64,000 nt of DNA from Serratia plymuthica NBRC 102599 (lineage in GTDB: Bacteria; Pseudomonadota; Gammaproteobacteria; Enterobacterales; Enterobacteriaceae), in NCBI RefSeq assembly GCF_001590925.1, contig NZ_BCTU01000023.1:1-64000 (forward strand), written 5' to 3'. The notes beneath the pieces are model-generated. The model searched no databases. It saw only the letters and a list, made by a program, of their open reading frames with translations, and was not told the origin of the DNA. This document shows positions 11,395 to 21,483 of this stretch, piece by piece (within the stretch, counting starts at the first letter, position 1; each line of letters begins with the position of its first letter). The position numbers and the translations under genes were made by a program.

Positions 11395-12675
11395 ATGGCA
11401 TTACCCCGTAAACTGCTGCCTTTGCTGGTAGCGGTGCAGTTAGGCATGGCCGGAGCAGGCATGGCTCACGCGGCTTCTTATCTGTCCGTCGGTTATTTTA
11501 ACGGTGGCGGCGACGTCACTGCCGGCCCCGGTGGCGATATCAACAAGCTGGATGTCACCCAAATCACCCACCTCAACTACTCTTTCGGCCTGATTTACAA
11601 CAACGAGAAAGAGGAAAACAATCCGGCGCTGAAAGACCCGGCTCGGCTGCATCAGATCTATTTATCGCCGAAGGTTGAGGCCGATCTGAAACTGTTGCCG
11701 GTGTTGCGTAAGCAAAACCCAGAATTGAAGGTGCTGCTTTCCGTTGGCGGTTGGGGAGCGCGCGGTTTTTCCGGCGCCGCCGCCACACCGGAAAGCCGGG
11801 CAATATTTATCCGTTCGGTACAACAGGTGATTAAACAATTTCACCTCGACGGCATCGATCTCGATTGGGAATATCCGGTCAACGGTGCCTGGGGCCTGGT
11901 CGAAAGCCAACCGGCGGACCGCGCCAACTTCACCCTGCTGCTGGGGGAACTGCATAAAGCGCTGGATAAAAGCAAATTGCTGACCATCGCCGTCGGCGCC
12001 AACGCAAAAAGCCCGCAGGAATGGGTAGATGTGAAAGGCATTGCGCCCTATCTCGATTACATCAACCTGATGACCTACGACATGGCGTATGGCACCCAAT
12101 ATTTCAATTCCAACCTGTATGACTCTAAACAGTGGCCAACCGTCGCCGCCGCCGATCGTTACAGCGCCAATTTCGTGGTGGATAACTACCTGGCAGCCGG
12201 ACTGAAGCCCGCACAGTTGAACCTGGGCATCGGCTTTTACGGCCGGGTGCCCAAACGGGCTACGGAGCCGGGTATCGATTGGGATAAACCGGATGCAGCC
12301 AAAAATCCGGTTACCCAGCCCTATTTCACCGCACGTGAAACCGCCGTGTTCAAGTCACTGGGGTTGGATCTGACCAAGGACAGCTATTTTAAGTACAACG
12401 ATATCGTCAGCAAGCTGCTGAACGATCCACAGCGCCGCTTCAGCGCCCATTGGGACAACGACGCCAAGGTTCCCTACCTGACCCTGCAATCCGCCGAGGG
12501 CAAACCGTTGTTTGCTATTTCGTATGAGAATCCGCGTTCGGTCGCGATCAAGGCTGACTACATTAAAAGCAAGGGGCTGGGCGGCGCCATGTTCTGGGAG
12601 TATGGCGCAGACGACAACAATCGGCTGGCACACCAGTTGGCGGAATCATTGGGGATAAACGGCGGGAAACGCTAA
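11395..12675 (+). CDS. chiD: Secreted GH18 chitinase, chitinase D-like
   Basis: 426 residues starting at an ATG behind AAAGGAGA. An N-terminal signal peptide (lysine/arginine start, hydrophobic core, AHA/AS near 24-27) directs export. The single GH18 TIM barrel shows SVGGWG near 116-121 and the catalytic DGIDLDWE with Glu159 as acid; LMTYDMAYG near 225-233 is a conserved substrate-contact loop and FWEYGADD near 401 closes the barrel. No separate chitin-binding domain is evident. Length and layout fit the chitinase D described from Serratia proteamaculans, known for transglycosylation; this is by recall, not alignment. It interrupts the E. coli-like order after pncA. ChiD versus another GH18 group is the uncertain part. 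Confidence 0.85.
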   Translation: MALPRKLLPLLVAVQLGMAGAGMAHAASYLSVGYFNGGGDVTAGPGGDINKLDVTQITHLNYSFGLIYNNEKEENNPALKDPARLHQIYLSPKVEADLKLLPVLRKQNPELKVLLSVGGWGARGFSGAAATPESRAIFIRSVQQVIKQFHLDGIDLDWEYPVNGAWGLVESQPADRANFTLLLGELHKALDKSKLLTIAVGANAKSPQEWVDVKGIAPYLDYINLMTYDMAYGTQYFNSNLYDSKQWPTVAAADRYSANFVVDNYLAAGLKPAQLNLGIGFYGRVPKRATEPGIDWDKPDAAKNPVTQPYFTARETAVFKSLGLDLTKDSYFKYNDIVSKLLNDPQRRFSAHWDNDAKVPYLTLQSAEGKPLFAISYENPRSVAIKADYIKSKGLGGAMFWEYGADDNNRLAHQLAESLGINGGKR

Positions 12676-12678
12676 ACC

Positions 12679-12706
12679 GGCAGGGCGATGGTTGCATCGC
12701 CCTGCC
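12679..12706. terminator. Hairpin between convergent chitinase and yeaC
   Basis: A perfect 12-bp stem GGCAGGGCGATG / CATCGCCCTGCC with loop GTTG lies between the chitinase stop and the yeaC stop. T-runs are weak on both sides, so it may end transcription poorly in either direction but would block antisense read-through and protect 3' ends. Confidence 0.6.
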
Positions 12707-12713
12707 TTCGGAT

Positions 12714-12986
12714 TTATTGCGGCTTCAACTTAACCAGCGGTTCGGCAACGAACTGCTGTTTCAGTTCCTGCTTGCTCTTCATCACTATCTGGCCGTCGGT
12801 GCCAATAGTCATATGCTGCGGATCGGCATTGTTCAACGATTGCCACAACATCACCGCCTGCAGACTGTTTTCTTTCTGTTCCGGCGTCAGCGCAACGCCG
12901 TCTGGCCATTTACCCAGTTCTACCGCCTGTACCAGGCGCTGATAGATCTCCGGGGTCATTGCGGCAATCAGGTCTTTCACGTCCAT
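12714..12986 (-). CDS. yeaC: YeaC family protein (DUF1315)
   Basis: 90 residues beginning MDVKDLIAAMTPEIYQRL and containing the WPDG and LTPEQKE segments of DUF1315. Cytoplasmic, no known function. It lies 63 bp downstream of msrB on the same strand, the order found in E. coli (msrB-yeaC), and probably shares its transcript. No signal or membrane segment is visible. Confidence 0.85.
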   Translation of the reverse strand: MDVKDLIAAMTPEIYQRLVQAVELGKWPDGVALTPEQKENSLQAVMLWQSLNNADPQHMTIGTDGQIVMKSKQELKQQFVAEPLVKLKPQ

Positions 12987-13049
12987 CAGAGCATTTCCTC
13001 ACTCGTGGAAGAATAATTAGCTGAATCGATTTTTCTGGCAGAATAATCC

Positions 13050-13463
13050 TCAGCCGGCTGTTTTTTCGCCGTTCTCGCCGTCGGTAAAACTCAACGAAGC
13101 CGAGTTAACGCAGAAGCGTTCACCGGTAGGCTGCGGGCCATCGGGGAATACGTGCCCCAGATGAGCGTCGCAGTGGCCGCAGCGAATCTCGATCCGATGC
13201 ATATTGTGTGAATTATCATCAATATAACGAATCGCATCGTCGGATACCGGCTCATAGAAGCTTGGCCAGCCACAGCCGGAGTCATACTTGCTGTCGGAAT
13301 AGAACAGCGGATAGTTGCAACACAGGCAATGGTATACACCCTCGCGCTTATTGTGCAGCAATTTACCGGAGTACGGCGCTTCAGTGCCCCGTTCCTGGGT
13401 CACATAACGTTGGATTTCATTCAGTTCCGTGGCCGGATGGTCAGGGGTTGTGTCTTTAGCCAT
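13050..13463 (-). CDS. msrB: Peptide methionine-R-sulfoxide reductase
   Basis: 137 residues, the E. coli length. It reduces the R-epimer of methionine sulfoxide in proteins. Zinc is held by two CxxC pairs, Cys46/Cys49 (CLCC) and Cys95/Cys98 (CGHC); the catalytic cysteine is Cys118 in RFCVNSASL, and the CGWPSF substrate motif starts at Cys64. The start at MAKDTTPD fits the family; a longer frame to 13520 adds an unusual hydrophobic extension and is rejected. It is divergent from gapA. Confidence 0.96.
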   Translation of the reverse strand: MAKDTTPDHPATELNEIQRYVTQERGTEAPYSGKLLHNKREGVYHCLCCNYPLFYSDSKYDSGCGWPSFYEPVSDDAIRYIDDNSHNMHRIEIRCGHCDAHLGHVFPDGPQPTGERFCVNSASLSFTDGENGEKTAG

Positions 13464-13585
13464 TTGCGTGATTCTCTGAATGTGGATAATGTCAACGAAA
13501 ACAATGAGTAATAATAACAAAAAATTAACAACATTGCAGTGCTTTTTGGCCTAAACTGTAGCGCATAAAGGTCACGCCGCGGCAT

Positions 13586-13605
13586 TATGTGATACCGATC
13601 ACATA
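13586..13605. promoter_or_regulatory. CRP-cAMP binding site upstream of gapA
   Basis: TGTGA-TACCGA-TCACA at 13588-13603 matches the CRP consensus TGTGA-N6-TCACA exactly. It lies about 210 bp before gapA and 125 bp before msrB within the 348-bp msrB-gapA intergenic region, which otherwise holds only AT-rich promoter sequence. E. coli gapA has CRP-responsive promoters, so control of gapA is the likeliest role; the site could also serve msrB. Confidence 0.7.
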
Positions 13606-13799
13606 TATGAAGCAGGGTGACTTTATACTTGGCGGTTTGACCCCATATAACGGATGAGGCCGAACGCAAACGGAATGTGCAATAAGCAAGCAGATCAAGC
13701 CCCGTGATTTGATTTGCAGCAAGAATTGACACGATTCCGCTTGACGCTTGGTAAGGTTTTTGTAATTTTACAACCAACCTTTTATTCACTAACAAATAG

Positions 13800-14807
<1,008 letters not shown>

Positions 14808-14833
14808 TGGAATGATGGAAAGCTGATAATGAG

Positions 14834-14862
14834 GGGCGACATTTTTTGTCGCCCTTTTTTTG
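14834..14862 (+). terminator. Rho-independent terminator after gapA
   Basis: An 8-bp stem GGGCGACA (14835-14842) pairs with TGTCGCCC (14848-14855) over a five-T loop and runs into seven T. yeaD begins 28 bp later, so its expression depends on read-through or on a promoter inside this short gap. Confidence 0.88.
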
Positions 14863-14889
14863 TTTCTGCGGCGAACTAAAGGCAACCTA

Positions 14890-15765
14890 ATGAACGAAAA
14901 AATTTTCACCCTGCCCGTTACCGAACAAATTTCACCTTACATCAGTCAACGTCAGCTCGAAGAACTACCGGTAGTGCTCGTCTCCCACCCGAAAGTCCGC
15001 GCCGCTGTTGCGCTGCAAGGCGCACACCTGTTAGCCTGGCAACCTGCCGGTGATAAGCCGGTTATCTGGCTGAGCAACAACACCCCCTTTAAAAAAGGCA
15101 GCGCCATTCGCGGCGGTGTGCCTATTTGTTGGCCCTGGTTTGGCCCGGTAGCGCAACCCTCGCACGGTTTCGCCCGCAATCAGCCCTGGAACCTGACTGC
15201 GCACGATGAAGACGACAACGGTGTCATTCTGACCTTTACCCTGAAAGACAATGAGCAAACCCGCAAGCTTTGGCCGCATGCCTTTACGCTGATTGCCCGT
15301 TTCAAGCTGGGTGAAGAATGCGAGATTGAGCTGGAGTCACACGGCGACTATCAGGCTACCGCAGCGCTGCATACTTATTTCCAGATTGGGGATATTGAAC
15401 AAGTAAAAGTGGCGGGCCTCGGCGAACCTTATATCGACAAAGTGGCCGGTGGAGCAGAAGCTCGTCAGACCGGAGACCTGGTATTTATTGGTCAAACCGA
15501 TCGGGTCTATACCCAACCGGACGCTTTCAGCCTGATCAAAGATCCTTCTCTGCAACGCACCATTGAGGTTCATCACCATCATATGAGCGATGTGATTGCC
15601 TGGAACCCAGGCGTGGAGCTGTCCTGCAGCATGGCAGACATGGCGAATGACGGTTATAAAACCATGGTTTGCGTGGAAACCGGCCGTGTCAGTAAACCGT
15701 TGGTGGCCGCTGGCGAACAACCAGCCCGGCTGGCGGTAACCTTCCGCAGCCGTAAAAAGGCTTGA
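14890..15765 (+). CDS. yeaD: D-hexose-6-phosphate mutarotase (YeaD)
   Basis: 291 residues (E. coli YeaD 294). Aldose-1-epimerase superfamily protein that interconverts anomers of hexose 6-phosphates. Seen features: GGVPICWPWFGP near 75-86, the AALHTYFQIGD histidine motif near 157-167, and DVIAWNPG near 235. The ATG at 14890 fits the family; a longer frame starts inside the gapA terminator. It follows gapA as in E. coli; yeaE, which follows there, is absent and mipA comes next on the other strand. Confidence 0.9.
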   Translation: MNEKIFTLPVTEQISPYISQRQLEELPVVLVSHPKVRAAVALQGAHLLAWQPAGDKPVIWLSNNTPFKKGSAIRGGVPICWPWFGPVAQPSHGFARNQPWNLTAHDEDDNGVILTFTLKDNEQTRKLWPHAFTLIARFKLGEECEIELESHGDYQATAALHTYFQIGDIEQVKVAGLGEPYIDKVAGGAEARQTGDLVFIGQTDRVYTQPDAFSLIKDPSLQRTIEVHHHHMSDVIAWNPGVELSCSMADMANDGYKTMVCVETGRVSKPLVAAGEQPARLAVTFRSRKKA

Positions 15766-15886
15766 CGCTTATAGGGCGGCGAGCCAGTCGCCCTGTTTCC
15801 CCCCTTGCCCCCCTCGAACGACATATCGCACTATACCCGCGTTATGCCCGCACTTAACGCACACTGTGCGCGCACCACGGATGTGC

Positions 15887-15910
15887 AAAAGGAGCGCAAG
15901 CGCCCCTTTA
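15887..15910 (-). terminator. Terminator after mipA (minus strand)
   Basis: On the minus strand AAAGGGGCGC and GCGCTCCTTT form a stem with one G-U pair and a TT loop, followed by TTTT, 38 bp beyond the mipA stop. A second GC hairpin near 15772-15795 could end yeaD on the plus strand but lacks a T-run. Confidence 0.65.
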
Positions 15911-15947
15911 TGATGCAATCATTGCACAATATTCGTGCAATTTTCTT

Positions 15948-16697
15948 TTAGAAGCTGTAGCTCACACCTGCCATCAGCAACCCGGTGTAAGATTTATCCA
16001 CCATTGGGCTGTCTTTCACTTCATTAGACAGTTGGATGTAACGCCCGGTGAAGAAAGCATCCCAGTCCTTGTTGATCTGATAATTGGCGCTCAGTTCAAC
16101 GTAAGGTGCCCAGCTGTCGCCCGGCTTGTAGCTGTCCAGACCACTGCGGCGAGATTCGTTATCGCTGACACCGTAGTAGTATTTGTTCTGGTTTTTGCTG
16201 TTCCACATCACGCCCACACCAGGAATCAGGGTCAAGGCGTCTAAATCGAATTTGTAGAGATAAGCGACATCCGCTTCCAGACCGTTGCTGTTGTCCAGAG
16301 TATCACCGGTAAAGGTGGAGCGGATCGAGCCCCAATCGGCATTATGGGTATAAGCCAGGCCAGCCATCAGCGTGCCGCGTCGTTTATCCAGACGCTTCAT
16401 GCGGTCGTCATCGCTGTCGCCGGGACGAAAACCAAACGGCGAGTAATAACCCATTACGCTCAGTTGGTTTTCCTGATCTTTCCACAGGTAGTAACCGGCT
16501 GTCAGCGTACGGAAGTAGAAGTCGTCGCCTTCATAGTTAATGACAGGCATCGGATAGACGCGAGTCTTATAACCACGGTACACGTCAGGGCTAACCAGCG
16601 CTGCAGCACCGAGTGACCAGGTTCCTGCCTGAGCACTTTGCGCAAAAACCATTGCGGAAGCGACAATTGCTAACGTTTTGAGTTGAAAATTTTTCAC
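15948..16697 (-). CDS. mipA: MltA-interacting protein MipA (outer-membrane OmpV family)
   Basis: 249 residues from the chosen GTG start (E. coli 248). MipA-type proteins are outer-membrane beta-barrels that scaffold the murein hydrolase MltA with PBP1B. The precursor has a basic start, hydrophobic core and AQSAQA/GTW cleavage near 24. The mature part has alternating aromatic strands and ends in a C-terminal phenylalanine (VSYSF), the outer-membrane assembly signal. An ATG at 16712 would add five residues including acidic MEKEP before the signal peptide, which is less natural; the real start could be either. It converges on yeaD. Confidence 0.88.
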   Translation of the reverse strand: MKNFQLKTLAIVASAMVFAQSAQAGTWSLGAAALVSPDVYRGYKTRVYPMPVINYEGDDFYFRTLTAGYYLWKDQENQLSVMGYYSPFGFRPGDSDDDRMKRLDKRRGTLMAGLAYTHNADWGSIRSTFTGDTLDNSNGLEADVAYLYKFDLDALTLIPGVGVMWNSKNQNKYYYGVSDNESRRSGLDSYKPGDSWAPYVELSANYQINKDWDAFFTGRYIQLSNEVKDSPMVDKSYTGLLMAGVSYSF

Positions 16698-17035
16698 TGG
16701 TTCTTTTTCCATAAATAACAGAGTTAATTGCCGACTTAGTTTATGTGAAAACGCCGTTACGCGCCTAATCTTTACAATAGAAAACAACCAAGATCGAATA
16801 AGTTAGATCAGAAATATGAATTAATCATGGCGGAACAATGACGTTTTTTGCCGCAAGCCGCGCCAGACAAGGCGTTTGCTCATCCTTGTCACAACTGAGT
16901 CATTGATATGACTTAAAAAAAGCTTTTTATGACGCAGGAAATTTTCCGGTATGCCAACTAAGCTTAATCAGAAGGCGAATTTATCCTGAGCCCAGTGGCA
17001 ATACAACGCAACTCGCGATAATAAGCGTATCAAGT

Positions 17036-17051
17036 TGGCATACGGGTTGCT
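17036..17051 (+). promoter_or_regulatory. Sigma-54 (RpoN) promoter for yeaGH
   Basis: TGGCAT-ACGGG-TTGCT has GG and GC separated by exactly ten bases, the -24/-12 signature of sigma-54 promoters. Transcription would start near 17062, about 80 bp before yeaG. E. coli yeaGH is known to be expressed from a nitrogen-responsive RpoN promoter, so this agrees with the family. The rest of the 16698-17140 gap is AT-rich with no gene. Confidence 0.8.
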
Positions 17052-17140
17052 GTACTCAGGTAATAACTTCTTCTTTCGGGAGCCAAAACACTATCACCAG
17101 CTCCCTTTAACCTGTGCTAATAACGAAAAGGACGGGCATC

Positions 17141-19075
17141 ATGAACATATTTGACCACTATCGCCAGCGCTATGAAGCTGCCAAGGACGAAGAGTTCACA
17201 CTGCAGGAATTTCTTACCATTTGCCGGCAAGATCGCAGTGCGTATGCCAATGCGGCCGAACGTCTGCTAATGGCTATCGGTGAACCTGTTATGGTCGACA
17301 CCGCGCTTGAGTCACGCATGTCACGCCTGTTCTCCAACCGCGTGATCGCACGCTATCCGGCTTTCGAAGAGTTCTACGGTATGGAAGAAGCTATAGAACA
17401 AATAGTTTCTTACCTGAAACACGCCGCGCAGGGGCTCGAAGAGAAGAAACAAATTCTTTACCTGTTGGGCCCGGTGGGCGGCGGGAAATCATCGCTGGCA
17501 GAACGTCTGAAAGCGCTGATGCAACGCGTGCCGATTTACACTTTGAGCGCCAACGGCGAACGCAGCCCGGTCAACGACCATCCGCTGTGCCTGTTTAATC
17601 CGCAGGAAGATGCCAATATTCTGGAAAAAGAATACAACATCCCGAACCGCTACCTCGGCACTATCATGTCGCCGTGGGCCGCAAAACGCCTACATGAATT
17701 TGGTGGCGACATCACCAAATTCAAAGTAGTGAAAGTGCGCCCTTCCATTCTGGAACAGATAGCCATCGCCAAAACGGAACCGGGTGATGAGAATAACCAG
17801 GACATCTCTGCGTTGGTCGGTAAAGTGGACATCCGTAAACTGGAGAACCACGCCCAGAACGATCCGGATGCCTACGGTTATTCAGGCGCTCTGTGCCGTG
17901 CCAACCAAGGGATTATGGAGTTCGTAGAGATGTTCAAAGCGCCGATCAAGGTGCTGCACCCTCTGCTTACGGCTACCCAGGAAGGTAACTACAACGGTAC
18001 CGAAGGCATCTCCGCCCTGCCGTTCAGCGGGATTATTCTGGCTCACTCCAACGAATCCGAGTGGGTGACTTTCCGTAACAACAAAAACAACGAGGCCTTC
18101 CTCGACCGCGTTTATATCGTCAAGGTGCCGTACTGCCTGCGGGTGTCGGAAGAGATGAAAATCTACGACAAGCTTCTTGATCACAGTGAACTGACCCATG
18201 CGCCTTGCGCCCCCGGTACGCTGGAGACGCTGGCACGCTTTACCGTGCTCTCTCGCCTGAAAGAGCCGGAAAACTCGAGCATTTACTCGAAGATGCGCGT
18301 CTATGACGGTGAAAGCCTGAAGGACACCGATCCAAAAGCCAAGTCGTACCAGGAATACCGCGACTACGCCGGGGTCGATGAGGGCATGAATGGCCTGTCC
18401 ACCCGTTTCGCGTTCAAAATCCTGTCGCGGGTATTCAACTTCGATCACGCCGAGGTAGCCGCCAACCCGGTGCACTTGTTCTACGTACTGGAACAGCAGA
18501 TCGAGCGTGAACAGTTCCCGCAGGATCAGTCGGAAAAATATCTGGAACACCTGAAAGGCTATCTGATCCCGAAATACGCCGAATTCATCGGTAAAGAGAT
18601 CCAGACCGCTTATCTGGAATCCTACTCGGAATACGGTCAAAACATTTTTGACCGCTACGTGACCTATGCAGACTTCTGGATCCAGGATCAAGAGTACCGT
18701 GATCCGGATACCGGCCAGCTGTTCGATCGCGAATCCCTGAACGCTGAACTGGAGAAAATCGAGAAACCGGCCGGCATCAGCAATCCGAAAGATTTCCGCA
18801 ACGAAATAGTCAACTTCGTGCTGCGTGCCCGTGCTAATCATAGTGGCCGTAACCCTAACTGGACCAGTTATGAGAAGCTGCGTACCGTGATCGAGAAGAA
18901 AATGTTCTCGAACACCGAAGAGTTGCTGCCGGTGATTTCGTTTAACGCTAAAACCTCAACGGATGAGCAGAAGAAACATGACGACTTCGTCGACCGCATG
19001 ATGGAAAAAGGCTACACCCGCAAACAGGTTCGCCTGCTGTGTGAATGGTATCTGCGGGTCAGAAAGTCTTCATAA
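17141..19075 (+). CDS. yeaG: PrkA-type serine protein kinase YeaG
   Basis: 644 residues, the E. coli length. The N-terminal AAA+ part carries the Walker A GPVGGGKSS at residues 110-118; the C-terminal part is the PrkA kinase-like domain. In E. coli YeaG is linked to adaptation to sustained nitrogen starvation and to stress. The ATG at 17141 has an AAAGGAC site eight bases upstream; a longer frame to 17114 is not supported. yeaH follows after 64 bp and the pair forms the conserved yeaGH operon driven by a sigma-54 promoter. Confidence 0.95.
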   Translation: MNIFDHYRQRYEAAKDEEFTLQEFLTICRQDRSAYANAAERLLMAIGEPVMVDTALESRMSRLFSNRVIARYPAFEEFYGMEEAIEQIVSYLKHAAQGLEEKKQILYLLGPVGGGKSSLAERLKALMQRVPIYTLSANGERSPVNDHPLCLFNPQEDANILEKEYNIPNRYLGTIMSPWAAKRLHEFGGDITKFKVVKVRPSILEQIAIAKTEPGDENNQDISALVGKVDIRKLENHAQNDPDAYGYSGALCRANQGIMEFVEMFKAPIKVLHPLLTATQEGNYNGTEGISALPFSGIILAHSNESEWVTFRNNKNNEAFLDRVYIVKVPYCLRVSEEMKIYDKLLDHSELTHAPCAPGTLETLARFTVLSRLKEPENSSIYSKMRVYDGESLKDTDPKAKSYQEYRDYAGVDEGMNGLSTRFAFKILSRVFNFDHAEVAANPVHLFYVLEQQIEREQFPQDQSEKYLEHLKGYLIPKYAEFIGKEIQTAYLESYSEYGQNIFDRYVTYADFWIQDQEYRDPDTGQLFDRESLNAELEKIEKPAGISNPKDFRNEIVNFVLRARANHSGRNPNWTSYEKLRTVIEKKMFSNTEELLPVISFNAKTSTDEQKKHDDFVDRMMEKGYTRKQVRLLCEWYLRVRKSS

Positions 19076-19139
19076 CGGCTAATGAGAATTAGCGTCATGG
19101 AGATGGCGTAGAAAGTTGGCAACGTCGTTTGGGGGAAGT

Positions 19140-20411
19140 ATGGCGTATTTTATTGACCGACGGCTTAACGGCAAAAACAAGAGCATGGTGAACCGCCAGC
19201 GCTTCTTGCGCCGCTACAAGTCGCAAATCAAACAGTCGATTGCCGAAGCCATCAACAAGCGTTCGGTCACCGACGTGGACAGCGGGGAGTCGGTTTCAAT
19301 CCCCAATGGCGATATCAACGAGCCTATGTTTCATCAAGGCCGCGGTGGCACTCGCCACCGCGTTCATCCCGGTAACGACCATTTTGTGCAGAATGACCGT
19401 GTCGAGCGCCCTCAGGGCGGCGGCAGCGGCGGGGGTGGCGGTCAGGGAAACGCCAGCCAGGATGGCGAAGGCGAGGATGAATTCGTCTTTCAGATATCCA
19501 AAGACGAATACCTTGATCTGCTGTTTGAAGATTTGGCGCTGCCGAACCTGAAAAAAAATCAGTATAAGCAGCTTACCGAGTACAAAACTCATCGGGCCGG
19601 TTACACCGCCAACGGCGTGCCGGCCAATATCAGTGTGGTGCGTTCGCTGCAAAACTCATTGGCGCGACGTACCGCCATGACCGCCGGAAAGCGGCGTGCC
19701 CTGCATGAGCTGGAAGGCGAGCTCACCCAGTTGGAAAACACCGAGCCGGTGCAATTGCTGGAAGAGGAGCGGCTGCGCAAAGAAATTGCCGAACTGCGCA
19801 AAAAAATCGAAAGCGTGCCCTTTATCGATACTTTTGATTTACGTTACAAGAACTATGAACGTCGTCCTGAACCTTCCAGCCAGGCGGTAATGTTTTGTCT
19901 GATGGACGTTTCCGGCTCCATGGATCAGGCAACCAAGGACATGGCTAAACGTTTCTATATCCTGCTCTATCTGTTCCTGAGCAGAACCTATAAAAACGTC
20001 GACGTGGTGTATATCCGCCACCACACCCAGGCGAAGGAAGTGGATGAACAGGAGTTCTTCTACTCGCAGGAAACCGGCGGCACTATCGTTTCCAGCGCGC
20101 TAAAACTGATGAATGAAGTGGTTGAAGAGCGTTACGACCCGGCTCAATGGAACATTTATGCCGCACAAGCCTCGGATGGCGATAACTGGGCCGATGACTC
20201 ACCGCTGTGCCACGAACTGTTGGCAAAAAAACTGCTGCCGATGGTGCGTTATTACAGCTACATTGAAATCACCCGCCGTGCCCACCAGACGCTGTGGCGT
20301 GAATATGAAGACCTGCAGGCCAAATTCGATAACTTTGCCATGCAGCATATCCGTGAGCCGGACGATATTTATCCGGTATTCCGCGAGCTTTTCCATAAGC
20401 AAACGGCATAA
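19140..20411 (+). CDS. yeaH: YeaH, VWA-like partner of YeaG (UPF0229)
   Basis: 423 residues (E. coli 427). UPF0229 family. An N-terminal basic segment with [15 protein letters not shown] is followed by a low-complexity glycine linker ([13 protein letters not shown] near 88-100) and a C-terminal von Willebrand A-like domain with [15 protein letters not shown] near 255-269, a MIDAS-type metal site. A GGGGAAGT ribosome-binding site precedes the chosen ATG. Distant relatives pair with SpoVR in sporulating and stress clusters; a SpoVR gene (ycgB) also occurs in this window at 37.4 kb. Confidence 0.93.
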   Translation: MAYFIDRRLNGKNKSMVNRQRFLRRYKSQIKQSIAEAINKRSVTDVDSGESVSIPNGDINEPMFHQGRGGTRHRVHPGNDHFVQNDRVERPQGGGSGGGGGQGNASQDGEGEDEFVFQISKDEYLDLLFEDLALPNLKKNQYKQLTEYKTHRAGYTANGVPANISVVRSLQNSLARRTAMTAGKRRALHELEGELTQLENTEPVQLLEEERLRKEIAELRKKIESVPFIDTFDLRYKNYERRPEPSSQAVMFCLMDVSGSMDQATKDMAKRFYILLYLFLSRTYKNVDVVYIRHHTQAKEVDEQEFFYSQETGGTIVSSALKLMNEVVEERYDPAQWNIYAAQASDGDNWADDSPLCHELLAKKLLPMVRYYSYIEITRRAHQTLWREYEDLQAKFDNFAMQHIREPDDIYPVFRELFHKQTA

Positions 20412-20421
20412 TATTTATTAA

Positions 20422-20456
20422 AACAGCCAGTTAATCTTGTTAGCTGGCTGTTCCTT
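20422..20456. terminator. Bidirectional hairpin between yeaH and the acetyltransferase gene
   Basis: AACAGCCAG (20422-20430) pairs with CTGGCTGTT (20444-20452), followed by TTCCTTTT on the plus strand. It overlaps the last codons of the convergent acetyltransferase gene and probably ends yeaGH transcription. Confidence 0.6.
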
Positions 20457-20871
20457 TTACAGGAAAAAAGAACACCCTCTCAGGATCGTTTTCATCCAGG
20501 TTTTCAATACAACCGCTCTCAGTAAAACCGGCTTCCAGTAACAGCCTCTTCATGGGTAAATTCGAACCGTTAGCTGAGGTAAACAGCTTGGGGCGCTCGC
20601 AAAGCGATTTTAATTGTTCGAGTAACTTTCGCCCCACGCCTCTGCGTCGGAACCGCTCATCGACCATAAGAATGTCGATAAACCCATAACCGTAAAAGTG
20701 ATAGTGCAGCACGCCATAAGCCACTATTTCGCCAGCAAGCTCTGCAACATGGCAGACACCGGCCTCGCACCACTCACGGATCTCGGTGTGGCGGTGCAGA
20801 TCATGCGATGCAAGGGTATCAAAACCGATCAACACATTAATATCCTGCATTGTTGCAAGACGAAAAATCAT
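20440..20871 (-). CDS. GNAT-family N-acetyltransferase
   Basis: 143 residues from the chosen ATG at 20871, which has GAGG nine bases upstream; ATGs at 20880, 20898 and 20904 are in frame and cannot be excluded. A GNAT fold is shown by the acetyl-CoA loop RFRRRGVGRKLLEQLK near 73-88, preceded by FIDILMVDE (strand beta4) and followed by TSANGSN..KRLLLEAGF. The substrate cannot be told. It converges on yeaH and is the first gene of the accessory stretch that departs from E. coli order. Confidence 0.85.
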   Translation of the reverse strand: MIFRLATMQDINVLIGFDTLASHDLHRHTEIREWCEAGVCHVAELAGEIVAYGVLHYHFYGYGFIDILMVDERFRRRGVGRKLLEQLKSLCERPKLFTSANGSNLPMKRLLLEAGFTESGCIENLDENDPERVFFFPVKGTAS

Positions 20872-21015
20872 TTTTCCCATCCTCGTCTTTCTTGCCATTA
20901 GCACAATCAGCGCTGAGGTAATTCCTAATTACGTTTTCTTTACGCGTTGCTCATTGCTTAGATTGGGAATATTCCTATTTAATGGATTGCCAAATTGCAA
21001 TCTTAGGTGAGAGCT

Positions 21016-21135
21016 ATGGAACTACTTCCAATCGCAATCATCGTCGTTTTGATGGCAGTTGTCGTATTTTCCTTTGTCCTCTATTGGCGGCAAAGAAGAA
21101 CAAGTACTTTCAACACCAAGCGGAAACGACGTTAG
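21016..21135 (+). CDS. Predicted 39-residue single-span membrane protein
   Basis: A short frame starting ATGGAACTACTTCCAATCGC, with a GGTGAGAG ribosome-binding site four bases upstream. The product opens MELLPIAIIVVLMAVVVFSF, one hydrophobic helix of about 20 residues, then a very basic tail rich in Arg and Lys (WRQRRTST...KRKRR). This layout gives an outside-in N terminus and cytoplasmic positive tail. It resembles no small protein I can name. Support is the ribosome-binding site plus the membrane-protein composition; the 347 bp downstream hold only a terminator. Translation is unproven. Confidence 0.55.
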   Translation: MELLPIAIIVVLMAVVVFSFVLYWRQRRTSTFNTKRKRR

Positions 21136-21342
21136 GACGACTATCCACAAGGAAGTGGTCTAACAGTAACGCTTACAAGCTGGCCCACCACCGCGTAAAA
21201 CCCTCTTTGAGGATATTCTGATACATGCAGCGCCTTGAACCTTTCACTTGTCCATAAAGTTTACGTGGGTTAGTGTCACCTTCTGAAGGTCCACACCACC
21301 TCATAACCAGAATAAAATCCAATAGCTAGGCTATCATCCCTT

Positions 21343-21370
21343 AATCCCGCCGTCGTGCGGGATCTTTTTA
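21343..21370 (+). terminator. Rho-independent terminator in the 21.1-21.5 kb gap
   Basis: ATCCCGC (21344-21350) pairs with GCGGGAT (21357-21363) and is followed by CTTTTT. It lies 208 bp after the 39-residue gene and 114 bp before the DJ-1/PfpI gene. The rest of the 21136-21483 gap shows no convincing gene. Confidence 0.7.
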
Positions 21371-21483
21371 ACGCCAGAAAAAATCACCCCTGCCAGAAAT
21401 TGACAGTAGCGCCCATTAAGCTTGGAATTCTGCGGCAAACCATTCCGCGGGCCATTTTCAGCATCATAGGGAAATACACGCCA

